Positions 34,973 through 43,101 of a DNA stretch of 64,000 nt are shown one piece after another. The notes beneath the pieces are model-generated. The model was not told the DNA's origin. It did no database searches and saw only the letters and a list, made by a program, of their open reading frames with translations. The first letter of the stretch is position 1; every line of letters begins with the position of its first letter. The DNA comes from CAZCEC01 sp964497615 (GTDB taxonomy: Bacteria > Chloroflexota > Anaerolineae > Anaerolineales > UBA6663), in contig CAZCEC010000021.1 of the NCBI GenBank assembly GCA_964497615.1, positions 23,739 to 87,738 on the forward strand, read 5' to 3'. The position numbers and the translations under genes were made by a program.

Positions 34973-36525
34973 TTACAGCGCGACGCGCTTAACCGCCACC
35001 ACCTGAGGCAGCGCCAGCAGCGCGCTCATGCCGTCCGCCGGAACCGGGCTGTCGAGGTTGATGAAGGACAGCGCCGTGCCCCCCGGCCGGTCGCGGCCCA
35101 GCCGCCACTCGGCGATGTTGACACCGTATTGCTGGAGCAGGGTGCCCACCGCTCCAATCACGCCCGGCACGTCGCGGCTGAACATCACCAGCGCCTCGCC
35201 CACCGGCCGCGCATCCATGCGGAATTCGTCCAGCAAGACGATGCGGCCATCGGCCCCGCCGAAGAGCGTGCCCGCGATGAGGCGCGCGCCGCCCGGCCAC
35301 TGCACCCGGCACGAAATCTGGTTGGCATAGTCGCCGGCTGGCAGCCCGCGCCCCTGGCCCACACGCAGTCCCTGGCGCGCCGCCAGCATCGGCGCGTTGA
35401 TGTAGTTGACCGGCTCCGCCGCGCCGTCTTCCAGCAGCCCCTTGAGCAGCGCCACCGCCACCGCCTTCACCCGGCCTGCCACCTCCGCGCCGCGCACCTC
35501 CACCTCCACCGCCTCGATGACTCCGTCGGCCAATTGCCTTTGCAGGGCGCCAATGTGCTCTGCCAATTGCAGGTAGGGCCGCGACTGGGAGAAGTCTGGC
35601 CCGGCCACAAATGGCAGATTGACCACGTTGGCGAAGTCCTCGCCGCGCAGGGCGGCCAGCACTTGCCGCGCGATTTGCACCGACACCTCTGCCTGGGCCT
35701 CCTGCGTGCTCGCGCCCAGGTGCGGCGACGCCACCACGTTGGGCAGGTTCAGCAGCGGGCTGCCAGCGGGCGGTTCCTGGTCAAAGACATCCAGCGCCGC
35801 TCCCGCCACCTGCCCGGCGACCAGGGCTGCGTGCAGCGCCGTTTCGTCAATCAGCCCGCCCTGCGCGCAATTGACGATCCGGGCGCCTGGTTTTAGCCGC
35901 GCCAATTCGGCCGCGCCCAGCAAGTGGCGGGTCTCGGGCGTCAGGCCGGCGTGCAGGGATAGAAAGTCGGCCTGGGCCAGCACTTCGTCCAGCGGCGCCA
36001 GGGTCACGCCCAGGCGGCGCGCCTCGTCGTCGTCAGCGTAGGGATCGAATGCAACTACGTCGACCCCAAAGCCTTGTGCCCGCGCGGCCACCAATTGGCC
36101 CACGCGCCCCAGCCCCAGCAGGCCCAGCGTCTTGCCCGCCAGCTGCACGCCNNNNNNNNNNCCGCATCCGCCGACGGCAGGTGGCGGCACAACGCCAGCA
36201 GCAGGGCCAACGTGTGCTCGGCGGCGGCCACACTGTACGCCTCCGGCGTGTTGAGCACCATCACCCCGTGCTCGGTCGCAGCACCAATATCCACATTGCC
36301 CAGCGCCAGCCCGGCCCGGCCAATCACCCGCAGTTTCTGCCCGCGTTCGATCAGTGTCCGGTCCACCGGCGTGCCAGACCGCACGATCAAGGCGTGGTAG
36401 TCTGCCAACCGGCTCAGCAGGGCAGGGTGGTCCAGGCGCACGTCGTCCACGCTCGCGTCGGGCGCGTCGCGCAGGAGGGCCAATCCTTCCGGCAGGATTT
36501 CGTCGGCAACCAGGATGCGAAACAT
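34973..36525 (-). CDS. serA: D-3-phosphoglycerate dehydrogenase, interrupted by an assembly gap
   Basis: N-terminal half from ATG 36525: FRILVADEILPEGLALL, IGRAGLALGNVDIGAATEHG and NTPEAYSVAAAEHTLALLLA. After the 10-N gap: GKTLGLLGLGRVGQLVAARA, NCAQGGLIDETAL, PNVVASPHLGASTQEAQAEV (active-site His), the intervening ASB domain and a C-terminal ACT domain (SRDVPGVIGAVGTLLQQYGV). It makes 3-phosphohydroxypyruvate, the first step of serine synthesis. As printed, the halves are in different frames. Family comparison (the AGKWERKKF-type stretch is missing) suggests 11-13 residues are lost, so the real gap is about 35-41 nt (length 2 mod 3). serB precedes it with a TAATG overlap. Confidence 0.93.
36152..36161. 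other. Assembly gap (10 N) within serA
   Basis: A run of ten N lies between the substrate-binding and NAD-binding parts of serA. The length is nominal: the flanking codons show that the frame and about a dozen conserved residues are missing, so roughly 35-41 nt should be here. Confidence 0.9.
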
Positions 36526-37418
36526 TACTGGCTGGGTGATGTGATGCGCTGGAGCAGTGCCTCGCGCGCGGCGGCGTGCCTGAACGATACCGCGGGGCCG
36601 CGCAGCGCGGCCACCCCGGCCGCATACACGGCGGCGTGCGGTTCAGGCAGGGCCGGGCGCGCCAGGGCTAGCGGCAGGATGGCCTCCAGTCCTGGCCCCT
36701 GCATGAAGACATCGGCACCCGCGCGCACCCGTTCGCGGGCCGCCACGCCCCCGAAGCCCACGAACAGGTCCACGGCGACCCGCGCCTCCAGGTCGGACGT
36801 GCCATCGCCCACCAGCAAGGCGCGCCCACGGTGCCGCACCCGCAGCCGGCGCACGATGTCGGCCTTGCCCGCGCCGAGGGTCAGCGGGCCGGCATCATGG
36901 GCCTGGTAACGTTCGTCCGGGTTACGGCCATGCGGGTGCTTCCAGCGCTCCCACCACTGGCCGCTTAACTCGTCGTGCTCGGTGTGCACGGCGTGGATGT
37001 GCTCGGCCGGGATGCCGAGGCCGACCCTGAAGTCGCGCACCGCCTCCGCCAGCCCGCCGCTGACGATGAACACGGTCCGGCCCGCCGCCAGCAGCGCCGC
37101 CACAACTTCGGCTGCGCCCGGCACCAGCGCGGCGGCATAGGCCTTGCCCAGTTGGCGCAACTGTTCGCGCGTGGGCTGGAGCAAGTCGAGCCGCCGCCCA
37201 TACACTGCCTCCAAGGGCACCTCGCCGTTCATCGCCTGCGCGGTCAGCGCGGCCACTTCCTCATCGCGCCCCTGCCAGCGGGCCAGCTCGTCAATGCCCT
37301 CCAGTGTGGACAGGGTGCTGTCGCAGTCGAAGAAGATCAACTCGAACGGCGCCCAATCGGCGCGGCGGGCGGCGCCCCAGGCGGGGGACGAGGCCTGATC
37401 AATTGGCGCATCAGTCAT
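36525..37418 (-). CDS. serB: Phosphoserine phosphatase-like HAD hydrolase
   Basis: ATG 37418 gives 297 residues. The HAD motif I is FFDCDSTLSTLEGIDELA, motif II lies in VFIVSGGLAEAVRD, the motif III lysine in TLGAGKADIVRRL, and motif IV is LLVGDGTSDLEAR: the phosphoserine phosphatase pattern. The C-terminal ~80 residues extend beyond the usual core. It dephosphorylates O-phosphoserine, the last step of the serine pathway, and directly precedes serA, which shares one nucleotide of its stop (TAATG). TATACT (37427-37432, minus strand) ends 8 nt before the ATG, predicting a leaderless serB-serA mRNA. Confidence 0.88.
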   Translation of the reverse strand: MTDAPIDQASSPAWGAARRADWAPFELIFFDCDSTLSTLEGIDELARWQGRDEEVAALTAQAMNGEVPLEAVYGRRLDLLQPTREQLRQLGKAYAAALVPGAAEVVAALLAAGRTVFIVSGGLAEAVRDFRVGLGIPAEHIHAVHTEHDELSGQWWERWKHPHGRNPDERYQAHDAGPLTLGAGKADIVRRLRVRHRGRALLVGDGTSDLEARVAVDLFVGFGGVAARERVRAGADVFMQGPGLEAILPLALARPALPEPHAAVYAAGVAALRGPAVSFRHAAAREALLQRITSPSQ

Positions 37419-37426
37419 GGGGCGTA

Positions 37427-37432
37427 AGTATA
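37427..37432 (-). promoter_or_regulatory. -10 box of the serB-serA operon
   Basis: TATACT on the minus strand lies 8 nt upstream of ATG 37418, so transcription should begin at or next to the start codon. No convincing -35 element; the upstream region is occupied by the inverted repeat at 37443-37513. Confidence 0.6.
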
Positions 37433-37442
37433 CCAAGACGCC

Positions 37443-37513
37443 GCAGGGGCGAAGCATTCGGCCGCCCGTCCCGCCGGGAAGCGGGACCTGGATGGCGAAC
37501 GCTTCGCCCCTGC
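37443..37513. repeat. REP/MITE-like nested inverted repeat
   Basis: Two 18-nt arms, GCAGGGGCGAAGCATTCG (37443-37460) and its complement with one mismatch (37496-37513), enclose a second perfect 7-bp palindrome GTCCCGC/GCGGGAC (37468-37474, 37481-37487). The element is 71 bp, in the only spacer between glnA and serB. Similar GGGGCGAAGCATTCG palindromes are, to my knowledge, dispersed in some Chloroflexota and cyanobacterial genomes. It may also terminate glnA transcription. Confidence 0.75.
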
Positions 37514-37552
37514 CTGGAAGGCACAGGGCCTTTGGGAAGGGTCAGCCGGGCG

Positions 37553-39004
37553 CTAAGCGTCGTAATACAGGTAGAACTCGTACGGGTGCGGGCGCAGGCG
37601 CATCGGGTCGATCTCGCGGGTGCGCTTGTAGTCCACCCACGTGGACAGCAAATCGTCGGTGAAGACGCCGCCCGCCAGCAGGAACTTGTGATCGGCCTCC
37701 AGGGCCGCCAGCGCTTCCGGCAGAGAGCCGGGCACCTGCTTGGGCCGGCCGTGGCCATTCACGCCGTGCGTCTCGAACAGGTCGTAATCCGAGGGTTCAC
37801 CAGGATCGATTTCGTTCTGGATGCCGTCCAGACCGGCCAGCAGCATGGCGGAGAAGGCCAGGTACGGGTTGCAGGACGGGTCTGGGCAGCGGAACTCGAT
37901 GCGCTTGGCCTTGGGGCTGTCGCTGTACATCGGGATGCGACAGGCGGCCGAGCGATTGCGGCGCGAGTAGACCAGGTTCACCGGGGCCTCGAAGCCCGGC
38001 ACCAGGCGGTGGTACGAGTTGACGGTGGGAGCCACCAGCGCCAGCAGGGCGGGGGCATGCTTGAGCAGGCCGCCGATGTAGTACTTGGACAACTGGCTCA
38101 GGCCGGCGTAGCCGCTGGCGTCGGCCATCAGGGTCTGGCCGGCCTTCCACAACGACTGGTGGACGTGCATGCCGGAACCGTTGTCGCCCCACAGCGGCTT
38201 GGGCATAAATGTGGCAGTCTTGCCGTAGGCACGGGCCATGTTCTTGATGATGTACTTGTATGTCATCAGGTGGTCTGCCATCTCCACCAGGCCGCCAAAG
38301 CGCATGTCAATCTCGCACTGGCCGGCGGTCGCCACTTCGTGGTGGTGCACTTCCACCGGCACGCCGGCTTCGCGCAGTTTGAGCACTACTTCCGAGCGGA
38401 AGTCCTGGAGCGTGTCGGCGGGCGCGGTGGGGAAGTAGCCTTCCTTCCAGCGCGGGCGGTGGCCCAGGTTGGGCTTGCCGCCGTTGGCGCCGCTGTTCCA
38501 GATGCCCTCTTCCGAGTCCACCGCGTAGAAGGCGCTCCACTGGTTCTGCTCGAAGCGCACGTTGTCGAAGACGAAGAACTCGGCCTCCGGGCCCCAGTAG
38601 GAGGTATCGGCGATGCCGGTGGCCCTGAGGTGCGCTTCTGCCTTCTGCGCGATGTAGCGCGGGTCGCGCGAGTACGGTTCCTTGGTCAGCGGGTCGGCAA
38701 CATTGCACACCAGGCTCAGGGTCGGCACCGAGCACACCGGGTCCACGATGGCGGTGGTCGGGTCCGGCATTAGGAGCATATCGCTCTCGTGGATGGCCTG
38801 GAAGCCGCGAATGCTGGAGCCGTCGAAGCCGATGCCCTCGGCAAAGACATCTTCGGTCAATTCTTCGACGGTGGCGCTGAAGTGCTGCCAGGTGCCAGGC
38901 AGGTCCACGAACTTGAAGTCAACGATCTTAAGCCCGGACTGCCGGGCAAACTCGATGACGTCCTTGGCTGAGGTAAAGGTCTTGTCTGCGGTTTTGGTGC
39001 TCAT
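37553..39004 (-). CDS. glnA: Glutamine synthetase type I
   Basis: ATG 39004 after GGAGGT gives 483 residues, typical of GSI. The N-terminal beta-grasp region FVDLPGTWQHFS, FDGSSIRGFQ, the metal-binding WGPEAEFFVFD and VHHHEVATAGQCEID, the ATP loop NGSGMHVHQSLWK, NRSAACRIP and the C-terminal GGVFTDDLL are present. It condenses ammonium and glutamate. At the position of the adenylylated Tyr of E. coli GSI (NLYDLPPEE) this protein reads DLFETHG, so Phe replaces Tyr and adenylylation control is unlikely. It lies 29 nt after the lysE-like gene and so is probably controlled by the attenuator at 39705-39803. Confidence 0.96.
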   Translation of the reverse strand: MSTKTADKTFTSAKDVIEFARQSGLKIVDFKFVDLPGTWQHFSATVEELTEDVFAEGIGFDGSSIRGFQAIHESDMLLMPDPTTAIVDPVCSVPTLSLVCNVADPLTKEPYSRDPRYIAQKAEAHLRATGIADTSYWGPEAEFFVFDNVRFEQNQWSAFYAVDSEEGIWNSGANGGKPNLGHRPRWKEGYFPTAPADTLQDFRSEVVLKLREAGVPVEVHHHEVATAGQCEIDMRFGGLVEMADHLMTYKYIIKNMARAYGKTATFMPKPLWGDNGSGMHVHQSLWKAGQTLMADASGYAGLSQLSKYYIGGLLKHAPALLALVAPTVNSYHRLVPGFEAPVNLVYSRRNRSAACRIPMYSDSPKAKRIEFRCPDPSCNPYLAFSAMLLAGLDGIQNEIDPGEPSDYDLFETHGVNGHGRPKQVPGSLPEALAALEADHKFLLAGGVFTDDLLSTWVDYKRTREIDPMRLRPHPYEFYLYYDA

Positions 39005-39033
39005 AGTACCTCCGTAGGATTTTGTTCCACGCG

Positions 39034-39666
39034 CTAAAGCAGCGGTTCTACCATCCGCACCGCCAGCAACACCCCAAAGACGACCAGGGCCGCGCTGCTG
39101 GCGAGCGTGAGGCCGCGGTAGGCCATGGGCGACAGGATGGCGGTCCCCCAGCGCACGGCCGCCGCCATCAGGAACGCCCAGGCCACGGTGCCGCCGATAA
39201 AGCCAATGATGAAGATGGCCGTCTGCGCGGGGGTGCTGCCCGCCACGCCCGTGGCGACGAGCGCGCCGCCCACCGACAGCCAATAGCCGATGGCCATGGG
39301 GTTCGCCATCGAGATTGCCAGCCCGCTGCGGAAGGCGCCCTTGTGCTCGTGCGGTGACTTCTCGGCCAGGGCCGCCTGCCGGGCCGCGAAGGCATCGCGC
39401 ACGCCCACGCCGCCCAGATAGAGCAGCACGCCCACGCCTGCCACGGCCAGCACCACCCGCACCCAGCCGACCTGCACCAGGGGGGCCAGGCCAATCAGGG
39501 CCAGCCCGCACCAGGTCACGTCGCCGATGATGGAGCCAAGCTGGACATTGAGGGCCGGCCGGAAGCCGCCTCGCAGCCCGCGCCGCACCGTCTCCATGGC
39601 CACGGGGCCGGGCGGCGCGCACATCGAGATTGCCATGATGAGACCAGCGGCGGCGATTGCCAGCAT
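39034..39666 (-). CDS. LysE-family exporter
   Basis: ATG 39666, after AGGAG, gives 210 residues with six predicted helices. SMCAPPGPVAMETVRRGLRG is the LysE/RhtB N-terminal signature, GSIIGDVTWCGLALIGL the second conserved stretch, and NPMAIGYWLSVGG follows the third helix. Such transporters export amino acids or related cations. The gene is directly upstream of glnA on the same strand and downstream of a promoter-terminator leader, so the two are probably coregulated; the exported compound may be a glutamine-related amino acid (inference). Confidence 0.87.
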   Translation of the reverse strand: MLAIAAAGLIMAISMCAPPGPVAMETVRRGLRGGFRPALNVQLGSIIGDVTWCGLALIGLAPLVQVGWVRVVLAVAGVGVLLYLGGVGVRDAFAARQAALAEKSPHEHKGAFRSGLAISMANPMAIGYWLSVGGALVATGVAGSTPAQTAIFIIGFIGGTVAWAFLMAAAVRWGTAILSPMAYRGLTLASSAALVVFGVLLAVRMVEPLL

Positions 39667-39704
39667 TAGTTCGCTCCTGCGAAAACCCCGGGAATAACGA
39701 AAAA

Positions 39705-39803
39705 ACGCCTGCCAGCACTTCACCGAGGTGAGCGCCGGTAGGCGTCAGGGCCTGTCAGTATCTGGTTGTTTGCCGCGCTATTTCAGGCGACGCCGGGACT
39801 ATA
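39705..39803 (-). promoter_or_regulatory. Promoter and attenuator leader of lysE-glnA
   Basis: On the minus strand TTGATT (39822-39827) and TATAGT (39798-39803), spaced 18 nt, predict a start near 39791. A terminator follows: ACGCCT (39740-39745) pairs with AGGCGT (39705-39710) before a T6 run. Upstream, GUC-GCCUG (39784-39791) can pair with CAGGC (39750-39754) and GAC (39744-39746); this would occupy bases of the terminator's 5' arm, giving mutually exclusive antiterminator and terminator forms. The trigger is unknown. The leader directly follows the ANTAR regulator gene. Confidence 0.7.
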
Positions 39804-39823
39804 GCACATTCGGGTGATGGGAA

Positions 39824-39839
39824 TCAAGTGCCAAAATAG
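39824..39839 (-). promoter_or_regulatory. Shared 16-nt promoter element, copy 1 (lysE-glnA)
   Basis: CTATTTTGGCACTTGA (minus strand) abuts and overlaps the -35 box. A copy with 15 of 16 identical bases occupies the same position in the sulfurtransferase promoter at 43342-43357. The placement suggests an activator or repressor site. Confidence 0.65.
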
Positions 39840-39865
39840 GGCCGGGGAAACTGGGCATATTGCCG

Positions 39866-40438
39866 TTACTTGGACGGCTTGCCGGTTAGCACCGCCTCCG
39901 CCGCCTGCCGCAGCGTGATGCGCTGCTCACGCGCCGTTTGTTGTATCTGGTGGTAAGCGGCGTCCTCGCTCAGTCCCTGGCCCATCAGCACCCCTTTGGC
40001 CCGGTCCAGCACCTTGCGGGTCTCCAGGCTCTCGCGCAATTCGGCGATCTCGCGGGCGCTGGCCTGGGCATCCTCGAAGCGGGCCACAGCCACCTCAATG
40101 GCGGCCGCCAGCTCGCGTTCGGTGATGGGCTTGACCAGATAGCCCTGAATGGGCACTTGGACGGCCTTCTCCACCAGGTCGGCCTGGCTGAAGGCGGTGA
40201 GGATCAGGATCGGCATGGGGTGCTTGCGGGCGATGACCTTGGCCGCCTCGATCCCGTCCGTGAGGGGCATCTGCAAATCCAGTAACGCCAGGTCGGGGCG
40301 AGCGGTGCGGGCCAGGTTCAGCGCCTCTCGGCCGTTGGCGGCCAGCAGCGCCTCGTGCCCCAGCCCCGCCAGCATCGTCCGCAGTCCCATGCGGATAATG
40401 CTCTCGTCGTCTGCCACCAGCACGCGCAGGCGCCTCAT
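39866..40438 (-). CDS. Response regulator with an ANTAR RNA-binding output domain
   Basis: This 190-residue protein has a receiver domain (VLVADDESIIRMGL acidic pocket; phosphoacceptor Asp in LALLDLQMPLTDG; ILILTAFSQ; YLVKPI lysine) and a C-terminal ANTAR domain (about 130-185; RKVLDRAKGVLMGQGLSEDA then AYHQIQQTA). ANTAR proteins bind paired hairpins in nascent RNA and prevent termination. It overlaps its kinase gene by 4 nt (ATGA). The next genes downstream on the strand, lysE and glnA, sit behind an intrinsic terminator, making them natural candidate targets; ANTAR systems elsewhere often control nitrogen genes. Confidence 0.93.
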   Translation of the reverse strand: MRRLRVLVADDESIIRMGLRTMLAGLGHEALLAANGREALNLARTARPDLALLDLQMPLTDGIEAAKVIARKHPMPILILTAFSQADLVEKAVQVPIQGYLVKPITERELAAAIEVAVARFEDAQASAREIAELRESLETRKVLDRAKGVLMGQGLSEDAAYHQIQQTAREQRITLRQAAEAVLTGKPSK

Positions 40439-42066
40439 CCTTCACCCGCTTCCGCCGGGTCGGTCTGCGGCATGCGCACCAGGGCGTGCGTGCCGGCGGC
40501 GGTGCTGTGGAACGACAGCCGACCATGCAGGTCGTCGCGCACCAGCGTCTCTACGATCTCCAACCCCAGGCTGGCGGGCTGATCGGCGGGCAGCCCGACG
40601 CCATCGTCGCGCACTTCCACCACCCATTCGCCGCGCCGCTGGCCGAGCGTGATTCGGACGGTGCCGTTCGTCCGGCCCACAAAGGCGTGTTCCAGCGCGT
40701 TCTGCAGGAGTTCGTTGACCACCAGCGCCAGCGAGGTGGCCGCCCGCGACGGCAGGATGATGGGTTCACCATCGACGCTGATGCTGACGTGCAGATCGGG
40801 CCGCAGCATGTTCTGAGCCACAACCTGCGAGATGCGCTCAGTGACGTCCTTGACGTTGACCAGCCGAAAGCCCTCCTGCGAGAGGACCTCGTGGACGGCG
40901 GCGATGCTCAGGATGCGGTTAACGCTGATATGCAGCACGTCCTGCGCCGTCAGTTCACCGCCGCTGGCGGCCTGCATCTTCAACAGCATGGCGACGGTCT
41001 GCAAATTGTTCTTGATGCGGTGGTGCATCTCGCGCACAATGGCGGCGTTAGTGACCAATTGGGCGTTCTCAATCGCCAGGGCGGTCTGGTTGGCGAGGGT
41101 GGAGAACAGCGCCACCTCCGCCTCGCCAAAGGCGCGCAGCCGCGTGGTGTAGCAATTGAGGGCCCCAATCACGCGCTCGCGCACCATGAGCGGCACGGAA
41201 AGCATGGAAATCAGCCCCTCCGCGCGGGCGAGCTCACCAAACGGGTACGCCGGGTCGTTCTGGATGTTGAGCACCGCCACCGGCCGCCGCTCGCGCACGG
41301 CCGTCCCCGTCACCCCCTGGCCGATGCGCAGGGGCGGGCGGGCGTTGAAGTTGACCCCCGATGCCTTGACCGCTCGCTGCACCAACTCCCGCCCGGTGGA
41401 GTCGATCAGCCGCAGGGTGCACACGGGCGCACCCATCACCTGCCCGGCCATTTCCACGATCAGGTCCAGCATCTCGTCCAGGTAGAGCGGCGAGGTGACC
41501 GTTTCGCTCACCTTGGCCAGCGTCGTCAGTTCTCCGATCTGCCGGCGCATGTTGTCGTACAGCAAGGCCCGGTCCAGCGCGCCCGCCGCCAGGTCGCTGA
41601 TCAGGGCCGCCAACTCGATCTCGTCGGGCGTGAACTCGTGGTACTCGCGCGTCTGCACATTCATCGCGCCGATGACGCGCCCCTGGTTCTTCAGCGGCAC
41701 CGCCAGCAGCGAGCGCAGGGCGCTCTCACGCGTCTCCGGCAGGAATTTGAAGCGTGGGTCCTCCTGCGCTTCGGCCGCCGCCGCCGGCTGCCCGTGCTGG
41801 GCTGCCCAACCCGTCAGCCCCTCGCCCATCTTTAGGCCGGCGCGGCCCAGCGCCTGCCTGGCGAGGCCGGTGCTGGCCCGCAACCACAGCGTCTCGCCGC
41901 TTGGCTCCAGCAGGTAAATCGAGCACGAGTCCACCCGCATCACCTGCGTGGTGCGGTGGGCGATCAGGTCTAGCGTGGTGTCCACGTCATAAGCGGCCGA
42001 GAGCGCCTGCGCGATCTCACGCAAACTAGCCAGCGACGCAGCCGGGGCGATGGGGTTGGGGAGCAC
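40435..42066 (-). CDS. GAF-domain sensor histidine kinase (HisKA_2 type)
   Basis: GTG 42066 gives 543 residues with no membrane segments. Two GAF domains (about 12-165, SCSIYLLEPSGETLWLRAST; and 190-345, CTLRLIDSTGRELVQRAVKA) precede the HisKA_2 phosphoacceptor EMHHRIKNNLQTVAMLLKMQ and a HATPase domain (LVVNELLQNALEHAF; VRDDGVGLP; SLGLEIVETLV). This family pairs with ANTAR regulators (EutW/EutV type). It is a soluble sensor; the ligand of the GAF domains is unknown. TACAAT (42073-42078, minus strand) is 6 nt before the GTG, so the mRNA is probably leaderless. Confidence 0.93.
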   Translation of the reverse strand: MLPNPIAPAASLASLREIAQALSAAYDVDTTLDLIAHRTTQVMRVDSCSIYLLEPSGETLWLRASTGLARQALGRAGLKMGEGLTGWAAQHGQPAAAAEAQEDPRFKFLPETRESALRSLLAVPLKNQGRVIGAMNVQTREYHEFTPDEIELAALISDLAAGALDRALLYDNMRRQIGELTTLAKVSETVTSPLYLDEMLDLIVEMAGQVMGAPVCTLRLIDSTGRELVQRAVKASGVNFNARPPLRIGQGVTGTAVRERRPVAVLNIQNDPAYPFGELARAEGLISMLSVPLMVRERVIGALNCYTTRLRAFGEAEVALFSTLANQTALAIENAQLVTNAAIVREMHHRIKNNLQTVAMLLKMQAASGGELTAQDVLHISVNRILSIAAVHEVLSQEGFRLVNVKDVTERISQVVAQNMLRPDLHVSISVDGEPIILPSRAATSLALVVNELLQNALEHAFVGRTNGTVRITLGQRRGEWVVEVRDDGVGLPADQPASLGLEIVETLVRDDLHGRLSFHSTAAGTHALVRMPQTDPAEAGEG

Positions 42067-42093
42067 GCGGCTATTGTAGCGCAGGGAATGCTG

Positions 42094-42142
42094 AACGCGG
42101 TGCGTGGAGCGTGTCTATCACTCACGCTCCACGCACCGCGTT
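42094..42142. terminator. Perfect 20-bp inverted repeat, terminator-like
   Basis: Arms 42094-42113 and 42123-42142 are perfectly complementary over 20 bp with a 9-nt loop. On the plus strand the stem runs into a short T4. It lies between the sulfurtransferase stop (42186) and the kinase start (42066), so it probably ends sulfurtransferase transcription. A run of CGTCCTTCGT-type units follows at about 42157-42182. Confidence 0.7.
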
Positions 42143-42185
42143 TTCTGATTTCGGTCGTCCTTCGTCTTTCGTCCTTCGTCAGACG

Positions 42186-43046
42186 TTACCTTTCAATTGG
42201 CACGTCAATCAGGCTCCCCCACTCGGTCCACGAGCCGTCGTAGTTGCGGACGTTTTCGTAGCCCAGCAGGTACTTGAGTACGAACCAGGTGTGCGCCGAG
42301 CGTTCGCCGATGCGGCAGTAAGCAATAACGTCCTTGTCGGGCGTGACGCCCTTGCCCCCGTACAGCGCCCGCAGGTCCGCGGCGGACTTGAAGGTGCTGT
42401 CCTCGGCCACGGCCTGCCCCCAGGGGATGTTGATGGCGCCGGCGATGTGGCCGCCGCGCTGCGCCCCTTCCTGGGGCAGGTTCTCCGGGGCCAGCAGTTC
42501 GCCAGAGAACTCCTTGGGCGAGCGCACATCCACCAGGATGGCGTCGGCCCGGTTGACCCGGTCGAGCACATAGTCGCGCAGCGCGCGCAGGCTGCTGTTG
42601 GGGTCGGCTACGGTGTAGTCGCTGGCCGGGTACGATGGCACTTCGGTGGTCAAGGGCCGGCCCTCGGCGATCCACTTGGCGCGCCCGCCGTTGATCAGCC
42701 GGGCGTCGGCGTGCCCATAGTATTTCAGCAGCCACACCGCAAAGGCGGCGAACCAGTTGTTGTTGTCGCCGTAGACGATGACGGTCGTATCGGGGCGGAT
42801 GCCGGCCCGGCGCAGCAGGGCCTGGAGGCCTTCCCGGGTGGGCACGTTACGGCGCAGCTGGTCCTGCGTGTCCGTCCGCCAGTTCCAGCCCACCGCGCCA
42901 GCAATGTGCCCAGAGTCGTAGGCGGTGGTGTCCACATCCACCTCCACCAATCGCACATTGGCGTCGCCGCCGTGCACCGCCGCCCAATCCGTGCTCACCA
43001 GCACTTCCGGATGCGCATAACCAGCGTTTTCTGCTTGATGGCTCAT
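42186..43046 (-). CDS. Thiosulfate sulfurtransferase, two-domain rhodanese
   Basis: This 286-residue tandem rhodanese has an inactive N-terminal domain (VEVDVDTTAYDSGHIAGAVG; VIVYGDNNNWFAAFAVWLL) and an active C-terminal domain (AILVDVRSPKEFSGE; AGAINIPWG) with the loop VIAYCRIGERSAH. The catalytic Cys in CRIGER is of the thiosulfate-using type (CxxGxR) and not the mercaptopyruvate type (CGSGVT). It transfers sulfane sulfur from thiosulfate to cyanide or a thiol acceptor. It starts at ATG 43046, after GAAGGAGA, at the end of a long structured leader with a terminator. It is the only gene on that transcript. Confidence 0.93.
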   Translation of the reverse strand: MSHQAENAGYAHPEVLVSTDWAAVHGGDANVRLVEVDVDTTAYDSGHIAGAVGWNWRTDTQDQLRRNVPTREGLQALLRRAGIRPDTTVIVYGDNNNWFAAFAVWLLKYYGHADARLINGGRAKWIAEGRPLTTEVPSYPASDYTVADPNSSLRALRDYVLDRVNRADAILVDVRSPKEFSGELLAPENLPQEGAQRGGHIAGAINIPWGQAVAEDSTFKSAADLRALYGGKGVTPDKDVIAYCRIGERSAHTWFVLKYLLGYENVRNYDGSWTEWGSLIDVPIER

Positions 43047-43074
43047 GACATTGTCTCCTTCGTAAGAAACAAAA

Positions 43075-43101
43075 ACGGCCTGGGCATCGCTCCCAAGCCG
43101 T
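43075..43101 (-). terminator. Intrinsic terminator before the sulfurtransferase gene
   Basis: On the minus strand a 10-bp stem (43092-43101 with 43075-43084, one G-U pair) with a 7-nt loop is followed by a U5-G-U3 tract. It lies about 30 nt before ATG 43046 and over 200 nt after the promoter, so it acts within the leader. Confidence 0.85.

Noticed and set aside
37553..39718. A 721-residue glutamine synthetase with an N-terminal extension
   Set aside because: The extra 238 residues are a shadow of the lysE gene; a GGAGGT box places the start at ATG 39004.
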